A stretch of DNA of 46,549 nucleotides from an uncultured Opitutales bacterium (GTDB lineage Bacteria > Verrucomicrobiota > Verrucomicrobiia > Opitutales > Intestinicryptomonadaceae), in NCBI GenBank assembly GCA_900548275.1, contig URJY01000014.1, forward strand, positions 1-46,549. Reading direction: 5' to 3'. The notes under the pieces are model-generated. The model was not told the origin of the DNA and searched no databases. It worked only from the letters and a program-made list of their open reading frames with translations. Shown here in pieces: positions 24,943-34,218 of the stretch; the stretch's first letter is position 1; each line of letters opens with the position of its first letter. Position numbers and translations under genes: made by a program.

Positions 24943-26016
24943 GGAAGCGTTTTCGGTAAAATTTTCAGGGTCTCCACTTTCGGCGAAAGCCACGGTTCGG
25001 GGGTCGGCTGCGTAATCGACGGGTGTCCGTCGATGCTCGAACTGTCCGCGGACGACATTCAGCGCGAGCTCGACAGGCGTCGACCGGGGGGCAATCCGCT
25101 CGGTACTCAGCGCAACGAGGCCGACGCGTGCGAGATAATTTCGGGCGTTTACGAGGGCAAAACTTTGGGCACGCCAATCTGCATTCTCGTGCGGAACAAA
25201 GACCAACACTCGCAGGACTATTCCGAAATCGCAAAGCTTTGGAGACCCTCCCACGCCGACTTTACCTACGACATGAAGTACGGGCTGCGCGATCCGCGCG
25301 GCGGCGGCAGAAGTTCCGCGCGCGAGACAATCGGGCGCGTGGCGGCGGGTGCGGTTGCGAAAAAGTTTCTCGGCGACGGCGTTAGGATTACCGCGTGGGT
25401 CGAAAGCGTCCACGCAATCGCCATGCCCATGCAACGCCAGACTCCCACCTCGGAGGAAATCGAGGCGAGCCCCGTGCGCTGCCCGAATCCGCAGGCTTCG
25501 GCGCGGATGGAGGAATTCATAAAAAAGGCGCGTGCCGAGGGCGACAGTGTGGGCGGTGTAATCCGCTGCCGCATCGAGGGGCTTCCCGCGGGGCTCGGCG
25601 ACCCCGTATTCGACAGGTTCGAGGCTGATTTGGCAAAGGCAATGCTTTCAATTCCCGCGTCGAAGGGCTTTGAAATCGGCGGCGGCTTTGCGTCGGCGCG
25701 CATGTTCGGTTCGCAGAACAACGACGCGTTCGTTCTCGACGAAAACGGCGCGGTTAGCACCCTTACGAACAATGCAGGCGGCGTGCTCGGCGGCATGACG
25801 ACTTCGCGCCCCGTCGATTTCCGCGTGGCCTTCAAGCCCACGGCAACCATTGCAAAAGAACAGAAAACCCTCTCGCGCGAACTTGAGCCCACGACGGTTG
25901 TGGGCAAAGGCAGGCACGACCCCTGCGTGTTGCCGCGTGCCGTTCCGATTGTCGAGGCGATGGCGGCTCTTGTCTGCGCCGACGCAATGCTCGTCCAGCG
26001 GACGGTTAGAAAGTAG
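24940..26016 (+). CDS. aroC: Chorismate synthase
   Basis: Last step of the shikimate pathway: 5-enolpyruvylshikimate-3-phosphate to chorismate, with reduced FMN. The 358-aa protein has FGESHGSGVGCVIDGCP, LDRRRPGGNPLGTQRNEAD, GGGRSSARETIGRVAAGAVA and the late RHDPCVLPRAVPIVEAM, all family signatures. The length is normal. A strong ribosome-binding site precedes it. An unknown gene starts 3 nt downstream and hisC-hisB follow, giving an amino-acid biosynthesis operon. Confidence 0.97.
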   Translation: MGSVFGKIFRVSTFGESHGSGVGCVIDGCPSMLELSADDIQRELDRRRPGGNPLGTQRNEADACEIISGVYEGKTLGTPICILVRNKDQHSQDYSEIAKLWRPSHADFTYDMKYGLRDPRGGGRSSARETIGRVAAGAVAKKFLGDGVRITAWVESVHAIAMPMQRQTPTSEEIEASPVRCPNPQASARMEEFIKKARAEGDSVGGVIRCRIEGLPAGLGDPVFDRFEADLAKAMLSIPASKGFEIGGGFASARMFGSQNNDAFVLDENGAVSTLTNNAGGVLGGMTTSRPVDFRVAFKPTATIAKEQKTLSRELEPTTVVGKGRHDPCVLPRAVPIVEAMAALVCADAMLVQRTVRK

Positions 26017-26019
26017 AAA

Positions 26020-26799
26020 ATGAGTATTCCCGCATATCTAATTTTGGGCACGCCCACATCGGGGCGTTGCGGAATCTGTGCCGACGTAATTTACAAGGCG
26101 TTAAACGACGACGATTTTTGCGGCGTGTTCGTGTCGCAGAACGAGACTCCCACGGCGTTCGACGAAAGGATTTCGTCGGCGCAAAACGCGGGGCTTGTCT
26201 ACTATTCCGACGCGGACGACGCCCGCGCGAAGCTTGCCGCGCTCGACAAGTCGCGCTTCACGCACGTCTTCTACATCGCCGATTCCTCGAAGAACATCGC
26301 CGACGAAGTGGAGCAGTTCAAGAAAACCGTCGATTGCGGCGACATCAGGCTTGCCCGCATTTGGAGCGTTCTCGACTGCGCCTCTTTTGCGCGCTGTCCG
26401 AACGAGTTCGCGCCCTATGCCGACGCGCTCGCGCATTTCGCCGACTGCTTTTTGCTCTCGCGCCGTTCGAACGTTTCCAACAGGGAAATCGAGAACATCA
26501 AGGCGCGCTACGAACGCCAGTGCTATCCGATGTCGGTCGAGCTTGTGGACAAAAAGTTCGAGGTTGCCCGCCCGATAGAATTGCTTATCGAGGAGGCGCG
26601 CAGAATCTCGATGCTCTTCGACGACATCGACCCGATAGACGAGCTCGACATCGACGGCGACAACATCCCCGACGAACCCTTCGACCTGCAGCGCAAGCCA
26701 GATCCGTATTTGCAGCGCGCCGCCAACGGAATGCGCCTCAAGCCCGTTCCCGACGTGTCGGAAATCGTCCGCGAAACGCGTAAACTTGAAAGCATTTAG
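26020..26799 (+). CDS. Unknown protein in the aroC-his operon, weakly CobW/G3E-like
   Basis: A 259-aa cytosolic protein I do not recognise with confidence. The N-terminus AYLILGTPTSGRCGICADVI looks like a P-loop that has lost the Lys (GxxxxGR). The central region (VLDCASFARC, ADALAHFADCFLLSRRSNVS, then an EIENIK helix and YPMSVELVD) has the order seen in CobW/COG0523 G3E GTPases. The last ~60 residues are acidic (DDIDPIDELDIDGDNI). It lies 3 nt after aroC and 3 nt before hisC, so it is cotranscribed with both. A non-hydrolysing G3E-like role is inference. Confidence 0.55.
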   Translation: MSIPAYLILGTPTSGRCGICADVIYKALNDDDFCGVFVSQNETPTAFDERISSAQNAGLVYYSDADDARAKLAALDKSRFTHVFYIADSSKNIADEVEQFKKTVDCGDIRLARIWSVLDCASFARCPNEFAPYADALAHFADCFLLSRRSNVSNREIENIKARYERQCYPMSVELVDKKFEVARPIELLIEEARRISMLFDDIDPIDELDIDGDNIPDEPFDLQRKPDPYLQRAANGMRLKPVPDVSEIVRETRKLESI

Positions 26800-26802
26800 G
26801 AA

Positions 26803-27909
26803 ATGAAAAAATTCAATCCGAAAAAATACACGGCTTCGAACGTCGCAAAAATGAGCGGCTATGTCCCAGGCGAACAGCCGAACGGCGGCGGTTGGGTGAA
26901 GCTCAACACGAACGAATTTCCGTATCCGCCCAGCCCGAAAGTCGTCGAGGCGATAGCGGCGGAAGTGGGCGCGGACGGCGCGTCGCTGCGTCTGTATCCG
27001 AATCCCGAGAGTTCGAAACTGCGCGAAGCGGTGGGCAAATACTACGGCGTTCCCGCCGAATACGCCTTTGCGGGCAACGGCTCCGACGACATTTTGAACA
27101 TCGCAATCCGCGCGTTCACCGACACCGAAAAGTGCGCGGCGACAATCGACCCGAGCTATTCGCTCTATCCCGTTCTGGCGAAATTGCAGAGTTCGCAGCT
27201 CGTGCAAATTCCGTTCGGCAAAGATATGCGGATAGATTTCGACCGCATATTCTCGTGCGGCGCGGGGCTTTTCTTTTTGACAAACCCGAACGCGCCCACG
27301 GGCATAGGGTTCGACTGCGAGACGGTCGAGAAAATCGTATCGAACTTCGACGGAATCGTGCTTGTGGACGAGGCGTACGCGCCGTTTGCGGAATACTCGT
27401 GCGCCCCGCTCGTGATGAAGTACGACAACCTAATCGTTTGCGGAACGTCTTCGAAAGGTTGGGGGCTTGCGGGAATGCGCATAGGCTGGGCGGTCGCAAA
27501 TCCAGCGATTGTCGAAATTCTCGACAGGGTTCGCGACAGCTACAATCTCGACAGGCTCGCGCAGGCCGCGGGCATCGCCGCGCTCGCCGACGTTTCGTAC
27601 TACGCGCAAAAATGCGGCGCGGTAATCGCCGAGCGCGAGGCAACCGAAAAGTTCTTCGACTCCGTCGGCTGGAAATACTTCAAAAGCTCGGCGAACTTCG
27701 TGTTCTTCAAGCCCGTTCTGAACGGAAAAACGGGCGCGAAAATCGCCGCCGACCTCTTCGAATTTATGCGCGGGAACAAAATTCTGCTGCGCTATTTCGG
27801 CTCGCAGAAGAAAATCGCCGACGGCATAAGGCTGACAATCGGCACACCCGCGCAGATGGAAAAATTCAGGAAAACCGCAAAAAAATGGCTGAAGCAAAGG
27901 CAGGGATAA
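26803..27909 (+). CDS. hisC: Histidinol-phosphate aminotransferase
   Basis: PLP enzyme that transaminates imidazole-acetol phosphate in histidine synthesis; some members also accept aromatic amino acids. The 368-aa type I fold shows PNPESSKLREAVGKYYGV, NPNAPTG (161-167), LVDEAYAPFA and the PLP lysine K218 in GTSSKGWGLAGMRIGW. The usual FSKAFGLAG is here SSKGWGLAG, a small change. hisB follows after 2 nt, supporting the histidine assignment; the aroC nearby leaves an aromatic role possible. Confidence 0.9.
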   Translation: MKKFNPKKYTASNVAKMSGYVPGEQPNGGGWVKLNTNEFPYPPSPKVVEAIAAEVGADGASLRLYPNPESSKLREAVGKYYGVPAEYAFAGNGSDDILNIAIRAFTDTEKCAATIDPSYSLYPVLAKLQSSQLVQIPFGKDMRIDFDRIFSCGAGLFFLTNPNAPTGIGFDCETVEKIVSNFDGIVLVDEAYAPFAEYSCAPLVMKYDNLIVCGTSSKGWGLAGMRIGWAVANPAIVEILDRVRDSYNLDRLAQAAGIAALADVSYYAQKCGAVIAEREATEKFFDSVGWKYFKSSANFVFFKPVLNGKTGAKIAADLFEFMRGNKILLRYFGSQKKIADGIRLTIGTPAQMEKFRKTAKKWLKQRQG

Positions 27910-27911
27910 TT

Positions 27912-28505
27912 ATGGACAACCGCACCGCAAAAATCGTACGTAACACCAAGGAAACCCAGATAGAGCTCGAGATAAATCTCGACGGTTCGGGCAACTACGA
28001 GGTCGAAACGGGCATTCCGTTCTTCAACCATATGCTCGAGCTTTTCGCCCGCCACGGTCTGTTCGACCTCAAAATAAAGGCAAAGGGCGACATCGACATA
28101 GACTATCACCACACCGTCGAGGATGTTGGCATTGTGCTCGGGCAGGCTGTCAAAAAGGCTGTCGGCGACAAGGCTGGCATGAACAGATACGGCTTTTTCA
28201 TTCTGCCGATGGACGAGGTTCTCGTTCGCGTTGTAATCGACCTTTCGAACCGCCCGATTCTGGTCTACAATTTGGGTTCGCTCGAAGCCCGCGTGCGCGA
28301 CTTCAACGTGTCGCTCTGCCGCGAGTTCTTTCAGGCGTTCGCCAACGAGGCGGGCGCGAATCTGCACGTAAACCTCGAGTACGGCGACGAGCCGCACCAC
28401 ATCGCCGAGGGCGCGTTCAAGTGTTTCGCCAAGGCGTTGTCGATGTCGGTTGCAATCGATTCGCGCAGGGGCGGCATGATTCCGTCTACAAAGGGTTCGA
28501 TATAA
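27912..28505 (+). CDS. hisB: Imidazoleglycerol-phosphate dehydratase
   Basis: Converts imidazole-glycerol phosphate to imidazole-acetol phosphate, using manganese. The 197-aa single-domain form has FFNHMLELFARHG, DYHHTVEDVGIVLGQA and EPHHIAEGAFKCFAKAL, the two duplicated metal-binding halves. The phosphatase domain fused in E. coli HisB is absent, as in most bacteria. The ATG at 27912 lies 2 nt after the hisC stop. A long alternative frame that runs through hisC from 26892 is not real upstream of this ATG. The operon ends at the hairpin at 28523. Confidence 0.96.
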   Translation: MDNRTAKIVRNTKETQIELEINLDGSGNYEVETGIPFFNHMLELFARHGLFDLKIKAKGDIDIDYHHTVEDVGIVLGQAVKKAVGDKAGMNRYGFFILPMDEVLVRVVIDLSNRPILVYNLGSLEARVRDFNVSLCREFFQAFANEAGANLHVNLEYGDEPHHIAEGAFKCFAKALSMSVAIDSRRGGMIPSTKGSI

Positions 28506-28522
28506 TTTTTTTCGGCGAAAGC

Positions 28523-28554
28523 GGCGGACGAACGAAAATGTCCGCCACTTTTTT
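28523..28554 (+). terminator. Intrinsic terminator of the aroC-hisB operon
   Basis: Stem GGCGGAC (28523-28529) with GTCCGCC (28540-28546), 10-nt loop, then ACTTTTTTG. Confidence 0.8.
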
Positions 28555-28613
28555 GTGGCAACTGCGCCGCTTTTTTGCTAACAATTTACGTCTCACAAAC
28601 AACAACACACTCT

Positions 28614-30284
28614 ATGATGAACAAATTGATAAACACTATTGCGTGCGCATCGCTCGCCCTTTTTGCGGCTGCGTGCGTTTCGGGGGAAAACGGAGTCGTC
28701 GAAAAAACCGACGGCAACAGGGTTTCGTACAAGTTTGCCGACAACAAAAAGCCGCTTGTCAACGCGGGAATGGGTTGGGTTCACCACTACTATTCGGGGC
28801 GCACGGGCAACTACGGCTACTATCTTGAGCCGTCCGACTCGCTCGACTGGTTCCCCGGTGCGAACGTACAGTATATGCGCATTCCGTGGGCGTTCGTAGA
28901 GCCCGAAGACGGCAAATTCAACTGGTCGGTTTTCGACACGCCCGCGCAACGCTACGTAGAAAAGGGCAAAAAATTCGCAATCCGCATAAACTGCTGCGAA
29001 CACTGGATTCCGTGGGCTACCCCGAAGTGGCTCAAGGACAAGGGCTGCAAGGGCGTGCAGTTCACCGTCCGCCGCGGGCCCGACCCGAACGGCGCGTGTT
29101 GGGAGCCCGACTATCTCGACCCGATTTATCTCGAGCACCTCGAACGCCTGATAAAGGCTCTCGCCGAACGCTACGACGGCAATCCGAATGTCGCATTTAT
29201 CGACATCGGCACGTTCGGGCTTTGGGGCGAGGGGCACACGGGCGCGAGCAGCAAGCTTCCCCGCGATGTCCAGATTAAGGCGGTAAAGCTTCAGATAGAC
29301 ATCTACACGAAGTATTTCAAGAAGACGCAGCTTTGCATTAGCGACGACGTCGACGGTTGGAAGGAGCAGAAGAATTTCCCCGTGCTCGACTACGCCCGCG
29401 CAAAGGGCGTTTCGTTGCGCGACGACTCCATTCTGGTGGACATTCCCGAAGCTCCGAACCCGAAGAAAAAGTGGCACGTAAAGGCTTCATGGTATCACGC
29501 CGACTTGGCGGGTCGCTACTGGCGGACTATGCCCGTAATCGTCGAGCACGAACACTACGGGCTGTCGAAGGCGCGCGGCGCGTGGAAGGGCGAATGGCTC
29601 GAAAACGCGGTCGAAGCGTATCACTGTTCCTACCTCTCAATCCACTGGTGGCCGCGCCAATTCCTCGACGAAAACAGGGAGAGCATCGAGCGCATCAATC
29701 TGCGCCTCGGCTACAGACTCAATCTTGCCGAGCTGAATATGCCGCGTTCCGTTGAAATCGGCGAACGCTTCCCCGTTCAGTTCACTTGGGCGAACGTCGG
29801 CGTTGCGCCGTGCTACAACGGCGGTTTTGCGGCAATCACGCTCAAGGACGACAAGGGCGGCGTCGTGGCGGTTCTGGTGGACGACGGTCTCGATATGTCA
29901 ACGCTTCCCGTTGCTCCGAAAGGGCAGCCGAAGTTCGTTTCGCACGTCAAGAATTTCAACGTCGGCTTCCTCAATCCGAAGAAATTCTTCAACGAATTTA
30001 CGCTCAATATGGAAAAGCGCGACGGCGCGGAATTTTACGGCGCGCCCGTAGTTCCCGCGACAAAGGCGGGCACTTACGATGTCTACGTTTCGGTCGGTCT
30101 GCGCGACGGCACTCCGCAAATCAATCTGCCGCTCGACCTGCCCACCGACGGGCATAAACGCTATAAAATCGGCACGATAACCGTAAAAGAACCGAAGGTT
30201 GCGGGCGTGGAAATCAAGACTCCCGAGAACGCCCCGCTCTCGACGATGGACTACGACGCCAACGGCAAAAAGTTCAAGTGGTAG
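28614..30284 (+). CDS. DUF4832-type lipoprotein, probable glycoside-active TIM barrel
   Basis: A 556-aa exported protein. The signal MMNKLINTIACASLALFAAAC ends at a lipobox (FAAAC). The first ~380 residues look like a glycosidase TIM barrel: NVQYMRIPWAFVEPEDGKFNW, FAIRINCCEHWIPWATPKWL, then AERYDGNPNVAFIDIGTFG and VEHEHYGLS. A beta-sandwich of DUF4832 type follows (VEIGERFPVQFTWANVGVAPCYNGG). The substrate is unknown; candidate catalytic acids are the Glu of GLWGEGH and of VEHEHYG. It stands alone between the his operon and recA, with the terminator at 30339 shared with recA. Confidence 0.72.
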   Translation: MMNKLINTIACASLALFAAACVSGENGVVEKTDGNRVSYKFADNKKPLVNAGMGWVHHYYSGRTGNYGYYLEPSDSLDWFPGANVQYMRIPWAFVEPEDGKFNWSVFDTPAQRYVEKGKKFAIRINCCEHWIPWATPKWLKDKGCKGVQFTVRRGPDPNGACWEPDYLDPIYLEHLERLIKALAERYDGNPNVAFIDIGTFGLWGEGHTGASSKLPRDVQIKAVKLQIDIYTKYFKKTQLCISDDVDGWKEQKNFPVLDYARAKGVSLRDDSILVDIPEAPNPKKKWHVKASWYHADLAGRYWRTMPVIVEHEHYGLSKARGAWKGEWLENAVEAYHCSYLSIHWWPRQFLDENRESIERINLRLGYRLNLAELNMPRSVEIGERFPVQFTWANVGVAPCYNGGFAAITLKDDKGGVVAVLVDDGLDMSTLPVAPKGQPKFVSHVKNFNVGFLNPKKFFNEFTLNMEKRDGAEFYGAPVVPATKAGTYDVYVSVGLRDGTPQINLPLDLPTDGHKRYKIGTITVKEPKVAGVEIKTPENAPLSTMDYDANGKKFKW

Positions 30285-30332
30285 TTTGAAAAACGCGTCG
30301 GGCGGTTTTGCCCGCCGCGGATTTTCCGAAAA

Positions 30333-30376
30333 CAAAAAGCGTCGCGGTTTTGCATTGCCGCGACGCTTTTTTGTTT
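30333..30376. terminator. Bidirectional intrinsic terminator between the DUF4832 gene and recA
   Basis: Nine-base-pair stem (30339-30347 with 30358-30366), A-run to the left and T-run to the right. Confidence 0.85.
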
Positions 30377-30410
30377 TTGTTTTTTTTTTGAGGGTTGAGC
30401 CTGTGTTTTC

Positions 30411-31472
30411 TTAAGCCTGCGCTTCGGGCGATTCCTCGCCGAGAGCCATCCCGCCGACAACCGTCGTATTGCCTTCGATTGCCGCGCGGATTTTGTCGCA
30501 GACTTCGGGATGCTGCATAAGATACGCCTTTGCGGCTTCGCGTCCCTGTCCGATAAGCTCGCCGTCGTAGGAAATCCACGCGCCCTTCTTTTCGAGAATC
30601 TTCTGCTCGATGCCGAGGTCGATGAGGCTGCCCGTCATCGAAATGCCTTCGTTGTACATAATGTCGAATTCGCATTCCGTAAACGGCGGCGCAACCTTGT
30701 TCTTTACAACCTTGATTTTCGTGCGGTTGCCGATGACCTTGCCCGACGGGTCTTTAATCTGCCCGATTCTGCGGATGTCGATGCGCACCGAGGCGAAGAA
30801 CTTGAGGGCGCGTCCGCCGGGGGTTGTCTCGGGATTGCCGAACATCACGCCGATTTTTTCGCGGATTTGGTTCGTGAAAACGCATATGCACTTTGTCTTG
30901 CTGATTGCGGCGGTGAGGCGGCGCATGGCCTGACTCATCATGCGGGCTTGGAGACCCACCGTTGTGTCGCCCATCTGCCCGTCGAGTTCCTGACGCGAAA
31001 CGAGCGCGGCAACGGAGTCGATTACGACAACGTCGATTGCGCCCGAACGGATGAGCGTTTCGGCGATGTTGAGCGCGTCTTCGCCGCATTCGGGCTGCGA
31101 GACCATCAGGTTTTCGAGGTTTACGCCCACGACCTTCGCATACTTGGGGTCGAGCGCGTGTTCCACGTCGATGAAGACGGCGTTGCCGCCCTTGCGTTGG
31201 GCTTCGGCTATGAGCGAAAGACAGAGCGTTGTTTTGCCCGAAGATTCGGGGCCGTAAATTTCGACGATTCTGCCGCGCGGCAAGCCGCCCACGCCGAGAG
31301 CCAAGTCTATCGCGACCGAACCCGTGCTGATTGTTTCGACGTTCATCTTGAAAGCTTCGCCGAGCCTTATGAGCGAGCCTTCGCCGAACTGCTTGTTAAT
31401 CATTCCGAGGGCTGTTTCGAGGGCTTTGTCGTCTTTGTTTATAATAGTTGTTGGTAGTTTTTGTTTTGCCAT
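30411..31472 (-). CDS. recA: Recombinase RecA
   Basis: DNA strand-exchange protein and SOS co-protease. The 353-aa sequence has Walker A GPESSGKTT, VVIDSVAAL (Walker B), the loop region LDGQMGDTTVGLQARMMSQ, FTNQIREKIGVMFGNPETT and GGRALKFFASVR. I start at the ATG at 31470-31472 (MAKQKLPT); 30 extra in-frame residues upstream are unlike RecA. There is no evident SD. A 6-bp hairpin ACGGCA-CAA-TGCCGT lies at 31497-31511 in the leader. No E. coli or Bacillus LexA box was seen upstream. Confidence 0.97.
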   Translation of the reverse strand: MAKQKLPTTIINKDDKALETALGMINKQFGEGSLIRLGEAFKMNVETISTGSVAIDLALGVGGLPRGRIVEIYGPESSGKTTLCLSLIAEAQRKGGNAVFIDVEHALDPKYAKVVGVNLENLMVSQPECGEDALNIAETLIRSGAIDVVVIDSVAALVSRQELDGQMGDTTVGLQARMMSQAMRRLTAAISKTKCICVFTNQIREKIGVMFGNPETTPGGRALKFFASVRIDIRRIGQIKDPSGKVIGNRTKIKVVKNKVAPPFTECEFDIMYNEGISMTGSLIDLGIEQKILEKKGAWISYDGELIGQGREAAKAYLMQHPEVCDKIRAAIEGNTTVVGGMALGEESPEAQA

Positions 31473-31676
31473 ATGTATCGAATAAATTGAATGCCGACGG
31501 CACAATGCCGTAAAAATAAATCCGAGGGCGACCCTATTCGAAAAGCGCGGGGGTGTCCACAAAAATGTTGATTAAATTTTTTCTTGCAAGCGGGCGGGGG
31601 ATTTGCAGAATGAACTGCTTCAAAAATCGGTCGGTTTTGCGCACTTTTGTGCATGTTTCGCCCGAGCGAATCCGAA

Positions 31677-31752
31677 GGGGGCGTAGCTCAGTGGATAGAG
31701 CAGCGGTTTTCTAAACCGTTGGTCGAGGGTTCGAGTCCCCCCGCCCCTGCCA
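31677..31752 (+). tRNA. tRNA-Arg (anticodon UCU)
   Basis: Complete cloverleaf: acceptor GGGGGCG/CGCCCCT (G1-U72), D stem GCTC/GAGC, anticodon stem GCGGT/ACCGT with loop TTTCTAA (anticodon TCT at 31710-31712), T loop TTCGAGT. The CCA end is encoded. One A-C mismatch lies in the T stem. It reads AGA codons. Confidence 0.95.
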
Positions 31753-31762
31753 TTCGGAAATG

Positions 31763-31793
31763 CCCGCAAGTTTGCCGCTTGCGGGTTTTTTTG
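31763..31793 (+). terminator. Intrinsic terminator of tRNA-Arg
   Basis: Stem CCCGCAAG (31763-31770) with CTTGCGGG (31778-31785), then seven T. The following ~130 nt to 31922 show no feature. Confidence 0.85.
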
Positions 31794-31922
31794 TTTATCG
31801 ACAACTCCCGACGGCCTCGTCGGCGGTTTTATTTTGATATAAAGGGTTATTTTACGTGTCGAGATGTGTTGTGTGTGTGATTTTTGCTTGAAAAATATCC
31901 GGAAGAATGGTTTTGTTTTTCT

Positions 31923-32765
31923 ATGCGGTTCGAAAGGCTTTTGTTCTTGTCTGTGCTTGTTTTTCTTTTCTGTCGGTTTTGTGTCGCCGCGGAAGAAAAA
32001 ATCTCCGCTTTGGTTACGGAATACGAAACCGCGTTTCTGCGGTCGAAAAATTCGCAACCCTCGATATATTGTTATAACAGATTGCTTGAGCTTTCCCTTT
32101 TCTATGCAGGATATTCCGAGGATATTTTTTTGAAACTCGATTATTACATACCTCCAGATACTTGGAGTATGTCTCCGCCGAGGGAAATCGCCAAGTTTCG
32201 GCGCGGCAGGGTGCGGAACGCGCAAAAGGCAATGAAATATGCGAAAATGGCACGGGAGGTTTCTCCGAATGATATGCGCAGAGTCGCGGATAATCTGCTT
32301 CTGTCTTACGCGTTCGAGGGAATCGGTACGGAACGGCGTTTCGACGTAATGTACGACTATGAAAGGCGGTATGAAGTCGAACGGATACAATATATATCGA
32401 AATACAACTCCGCTCTTGAAAAATACAGGCATAATTTTCCGCCGCAACTCCAAAAAGTAGCGGAAAGGATGGTGGACTTTATAAACATAAAAGACTTACC
32501 GAATGGCGAAAAATACAATCCAGAGAAAGCGGGTATGTGGTATGCGTACCGCATTTATGTACATTATCGCGGGGCGTTCGGTTTCGAAATGGATTTGAAG
32601 AAAGTCAGAAATTATATCTATATGAGCCGTCCGACAATCTGGTTGAATTTTTATACGGGGTTTTTAGTTCCCAGAGACGAAGGGCTTGCCGAATACATCT
32701 TAAAAATTCAAGATACGAAAGAATCCCGAAAAATATTGGAAAATATTAAAGGCGGCGGGAAGTAG
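31923..32765 (+). CDS. Secreted protein of unknown function
   Basis: A 280-aa protein with a clear signal peptide (MRFERLLFLSVLVFLFCRFCVAA by position 23). I do not recognise a family. The mature part is helical and charged, rich in Tyr and Arg, with SPPREIAKFRRGRVRNAQKAMKYA and a helix pair MYDYERRYEVERIQYISKYN; this pattern is reminiscent of TPR-like repeats but no repeat is certain. Base composition is more AT-rich than neighbours. It converges on the metalloprotease gene; both lie between two tRNA genes, suggesting an acquired islet. The start is taken at 31923 because it gives a normal signal peptide. Confidence 0.65.
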   Translation: MRFERLLFLSVLVFLFCRFCVAAEEKISALVTEYETAFLRSKNSQPSIYCYNRLLELSLFYAGYSEDIFLKLDYYIPPDTWSMSPPREIAKFRRGRVRNAQKAMKYAKMAREVSPNDMRRVADNLLLSYAFEGIGTERRFDVMYDYERRYEVERIQYISKYNSALEKYRHNFPPQLQKVAERMVDFINIKDLPNGEKYNPEKAGMWYAYRIYVHYRGAFGFEMDLKKVRNYIYMSRPTIWLNFYTGFLVPRDEGLAEYILKIQDTKESRKILENIKGGGK

Positions 32766-32791
32766 CTCCGCCGCCTTGTTGTGTCTGGCGT

Positions 32792-34066
32792 TTATTTAAT
32801 TTTTAGTGTACCAGAGTATATGGGGGTATTTTTCGGAGTGAAATCATTTATTAGTCCACCGCCATAATTGTATTCGTTTTTGTATTTTAATTCGTTGTAA
32901 GAAAGGTCACCTGCGTGGGAGATTAGATAACTTCCAACTTTGTCTTTGGACGATGTCCATTGGGATTTGCTTACGTTCTTAAAATTTTCTGACGCACGTC
33001 CTTCTTGGGTATAAATCTTTATATGGGCATTCATTGATCCAATAGAGGAACTGTCTATGTTTGCGAATCCAACGCGTTCTAATACAATAGTTCCTTCCTC
33101 GTCGGATTTAACATCGTATACAACGTTATAAGTTTCAGTTTTACTCCCTTCAATTCCGAAGTAGTCGTATGTTACGGACAGTATGATTGTTTGGTCTGAA
33201 TTTGGAGTAAACCCGTCGATTTTAATATCGCTTGCGGCCCAGATTTCGGAGTGATTTGATTCGTATTGTTCTTTAATTGACGTTCCTTTCTCGATATCTT
33301 CCACAAAATTTCTCTCGTGTGTTGTCTTATCTGTTCTGGAAAACGATATATGATACTTTTTCCCCCATTGACCTTTATCGTTTCTCGGTTGGTCAGGGTT
33401 TGGGAACTCTTTCCTTCCGATATTTGATTTTAACGGTAGTGTTTTCCCCATGTTTCCATTCGGATATAACTCATCAAATTTAGCAATGTCAAAAAGCAAG
33501 CATATAAATTTTCTATAGTTTTCTGCGTTCAGAAAAACATCACTACCTGCTTCTTCTCTTAATCCTGTAAGATGTGAAGCTTCATGAATCAACAAGCTTG
33601 AACGAGTAAATATTCTTTCAAAGTATTCATCGTGTTCAAAAAACTTATCGTATACGGTAGTTGAGTGTGTGTCGGGGTTTGTAGAGATGTAGACGTAATC
33701 TAGGGTTTGCTTCTTGTCTTCGCAAACTGATTTACGTTTAAATGCCATCTTATTGAGTAATACATCGTAAATTTCCGACAATTTTTTAAATATGACGGTG
33801 ATGGCATCGTTATCGTATCGCAGAAACGCATCGGTCGCAGTCTCAAGTGATTTAAGTGTCGGCAGTTTTAGTTCTGCTATAGATTTTTTTGTAAAAAAAC
33901 AGGCTTTTAGAAGCTGTTCTTCTATAAATGCAATCTCTTTCTTGTTAAAATTATCCAATAATTGGTATTGGATTATCGTACCAGAACTATTAATTATGTG
34001 TATTCCTGATTTTTGTTTGATAATGTCTTTCCCTTGTAAAGTTCCGATAAACTTTTGGGTAAACAC
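32792..34066 (-). CDS. Putative M35/deuterolysin-like (aspzincin) zinc metalloprotease
   Basis: A 424-aa protein with HEASH (161-165) in SLLIHEASHLTG, followed by D176 and NAENY (180-184). This spacing resembles the HExxH + Asp aspzincin family of fungal deuterolysins and bacterial lysine-specific endopeptidase-like toxins. The C-terminal ~200 residues are beta-rich and unknown. No signal peptide is seen. The start codon is GTG at 34064-34066, without a clear ribosome-binding site; the frame stays open upstream but has no ATG. The gene is strongly AT-rich: two 60-nt samples gave about 28% and 43% GC. This implies transfer. A secreted effector or toxin role is possible but unproven. Confidence 0.65.
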   Translation of the reverse strand: MFTQKFIGTLQGKDIIKQKSGIHIINSSGTIIQYQLLDNFNKKEIAFIEEQLLKACFFTKKSIAELKLPTLKSLETATDAFLRYDNDAITVIFKKLSEIYDVLLNKMAFKRKSVCEDKKQTLDYVYISTNPDTHSTTVYDKFFEHDEYFERIFTRSSLLIHEASHLTGLREEAGSDVFLNAENYRKFICLLFDIAKFDELYPNGNMGKTLPLKSNIGRKEFPNPDQPRNDKGQWGKKYHISFSRTDKTTHERNFVEDIEKGTSIKEQYESNHSEIWAASDIKIDGFTPNSDQTIILSVTYDYFGIEGSKTETYNVVYDVKSDEEGTIVLERVGFANIDSSSIGSMNAHIKIYTQEGRASENFKNVSKSQWTSSKDKVGSYLISHAGDLSYNELKYKNEYNYGGGLINDFTPKNTPIYSGTLKIK

Positions 34067-34198
34067 ATTGTTGTTTAAGCTAATAGAGTATACTTTTGTG
34101 TTTTGAGGTCTCGTAGAGCCGAAAGTATATCAAGGAAATTTGTAATCGCAAAAATAACTTTTGATACTTTGTGAAAAACGGCTCTTGCTTGCGGGCAC

Positions 34199-34218
34199 AA
34201 AAAAAGCACGGGTTGTGC
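34199..34218 (-). terminator. Probable terminator of tRNA-Gln
   Basis: Minus strand GCAC-AACCC-GTGC (34206-34218) followed by seven T. The stem is short but the T-run is strong. Confidence 0.55.

Noticed and set aside
26892..27911. Plus-strand frame through hisC that runs into hisB
   Set aside because: Only the hisB part (from 27912) resembles a protein; upstream it is the shifted frame of hisC with Arg-rich nonsense.
31473..31676. LexA/SOS box upstream of recA
   Set aside because: No CTGT-N8-ACAG or GAAC-N4-GTTC was seen; only a short hairpin at 31497-31511.
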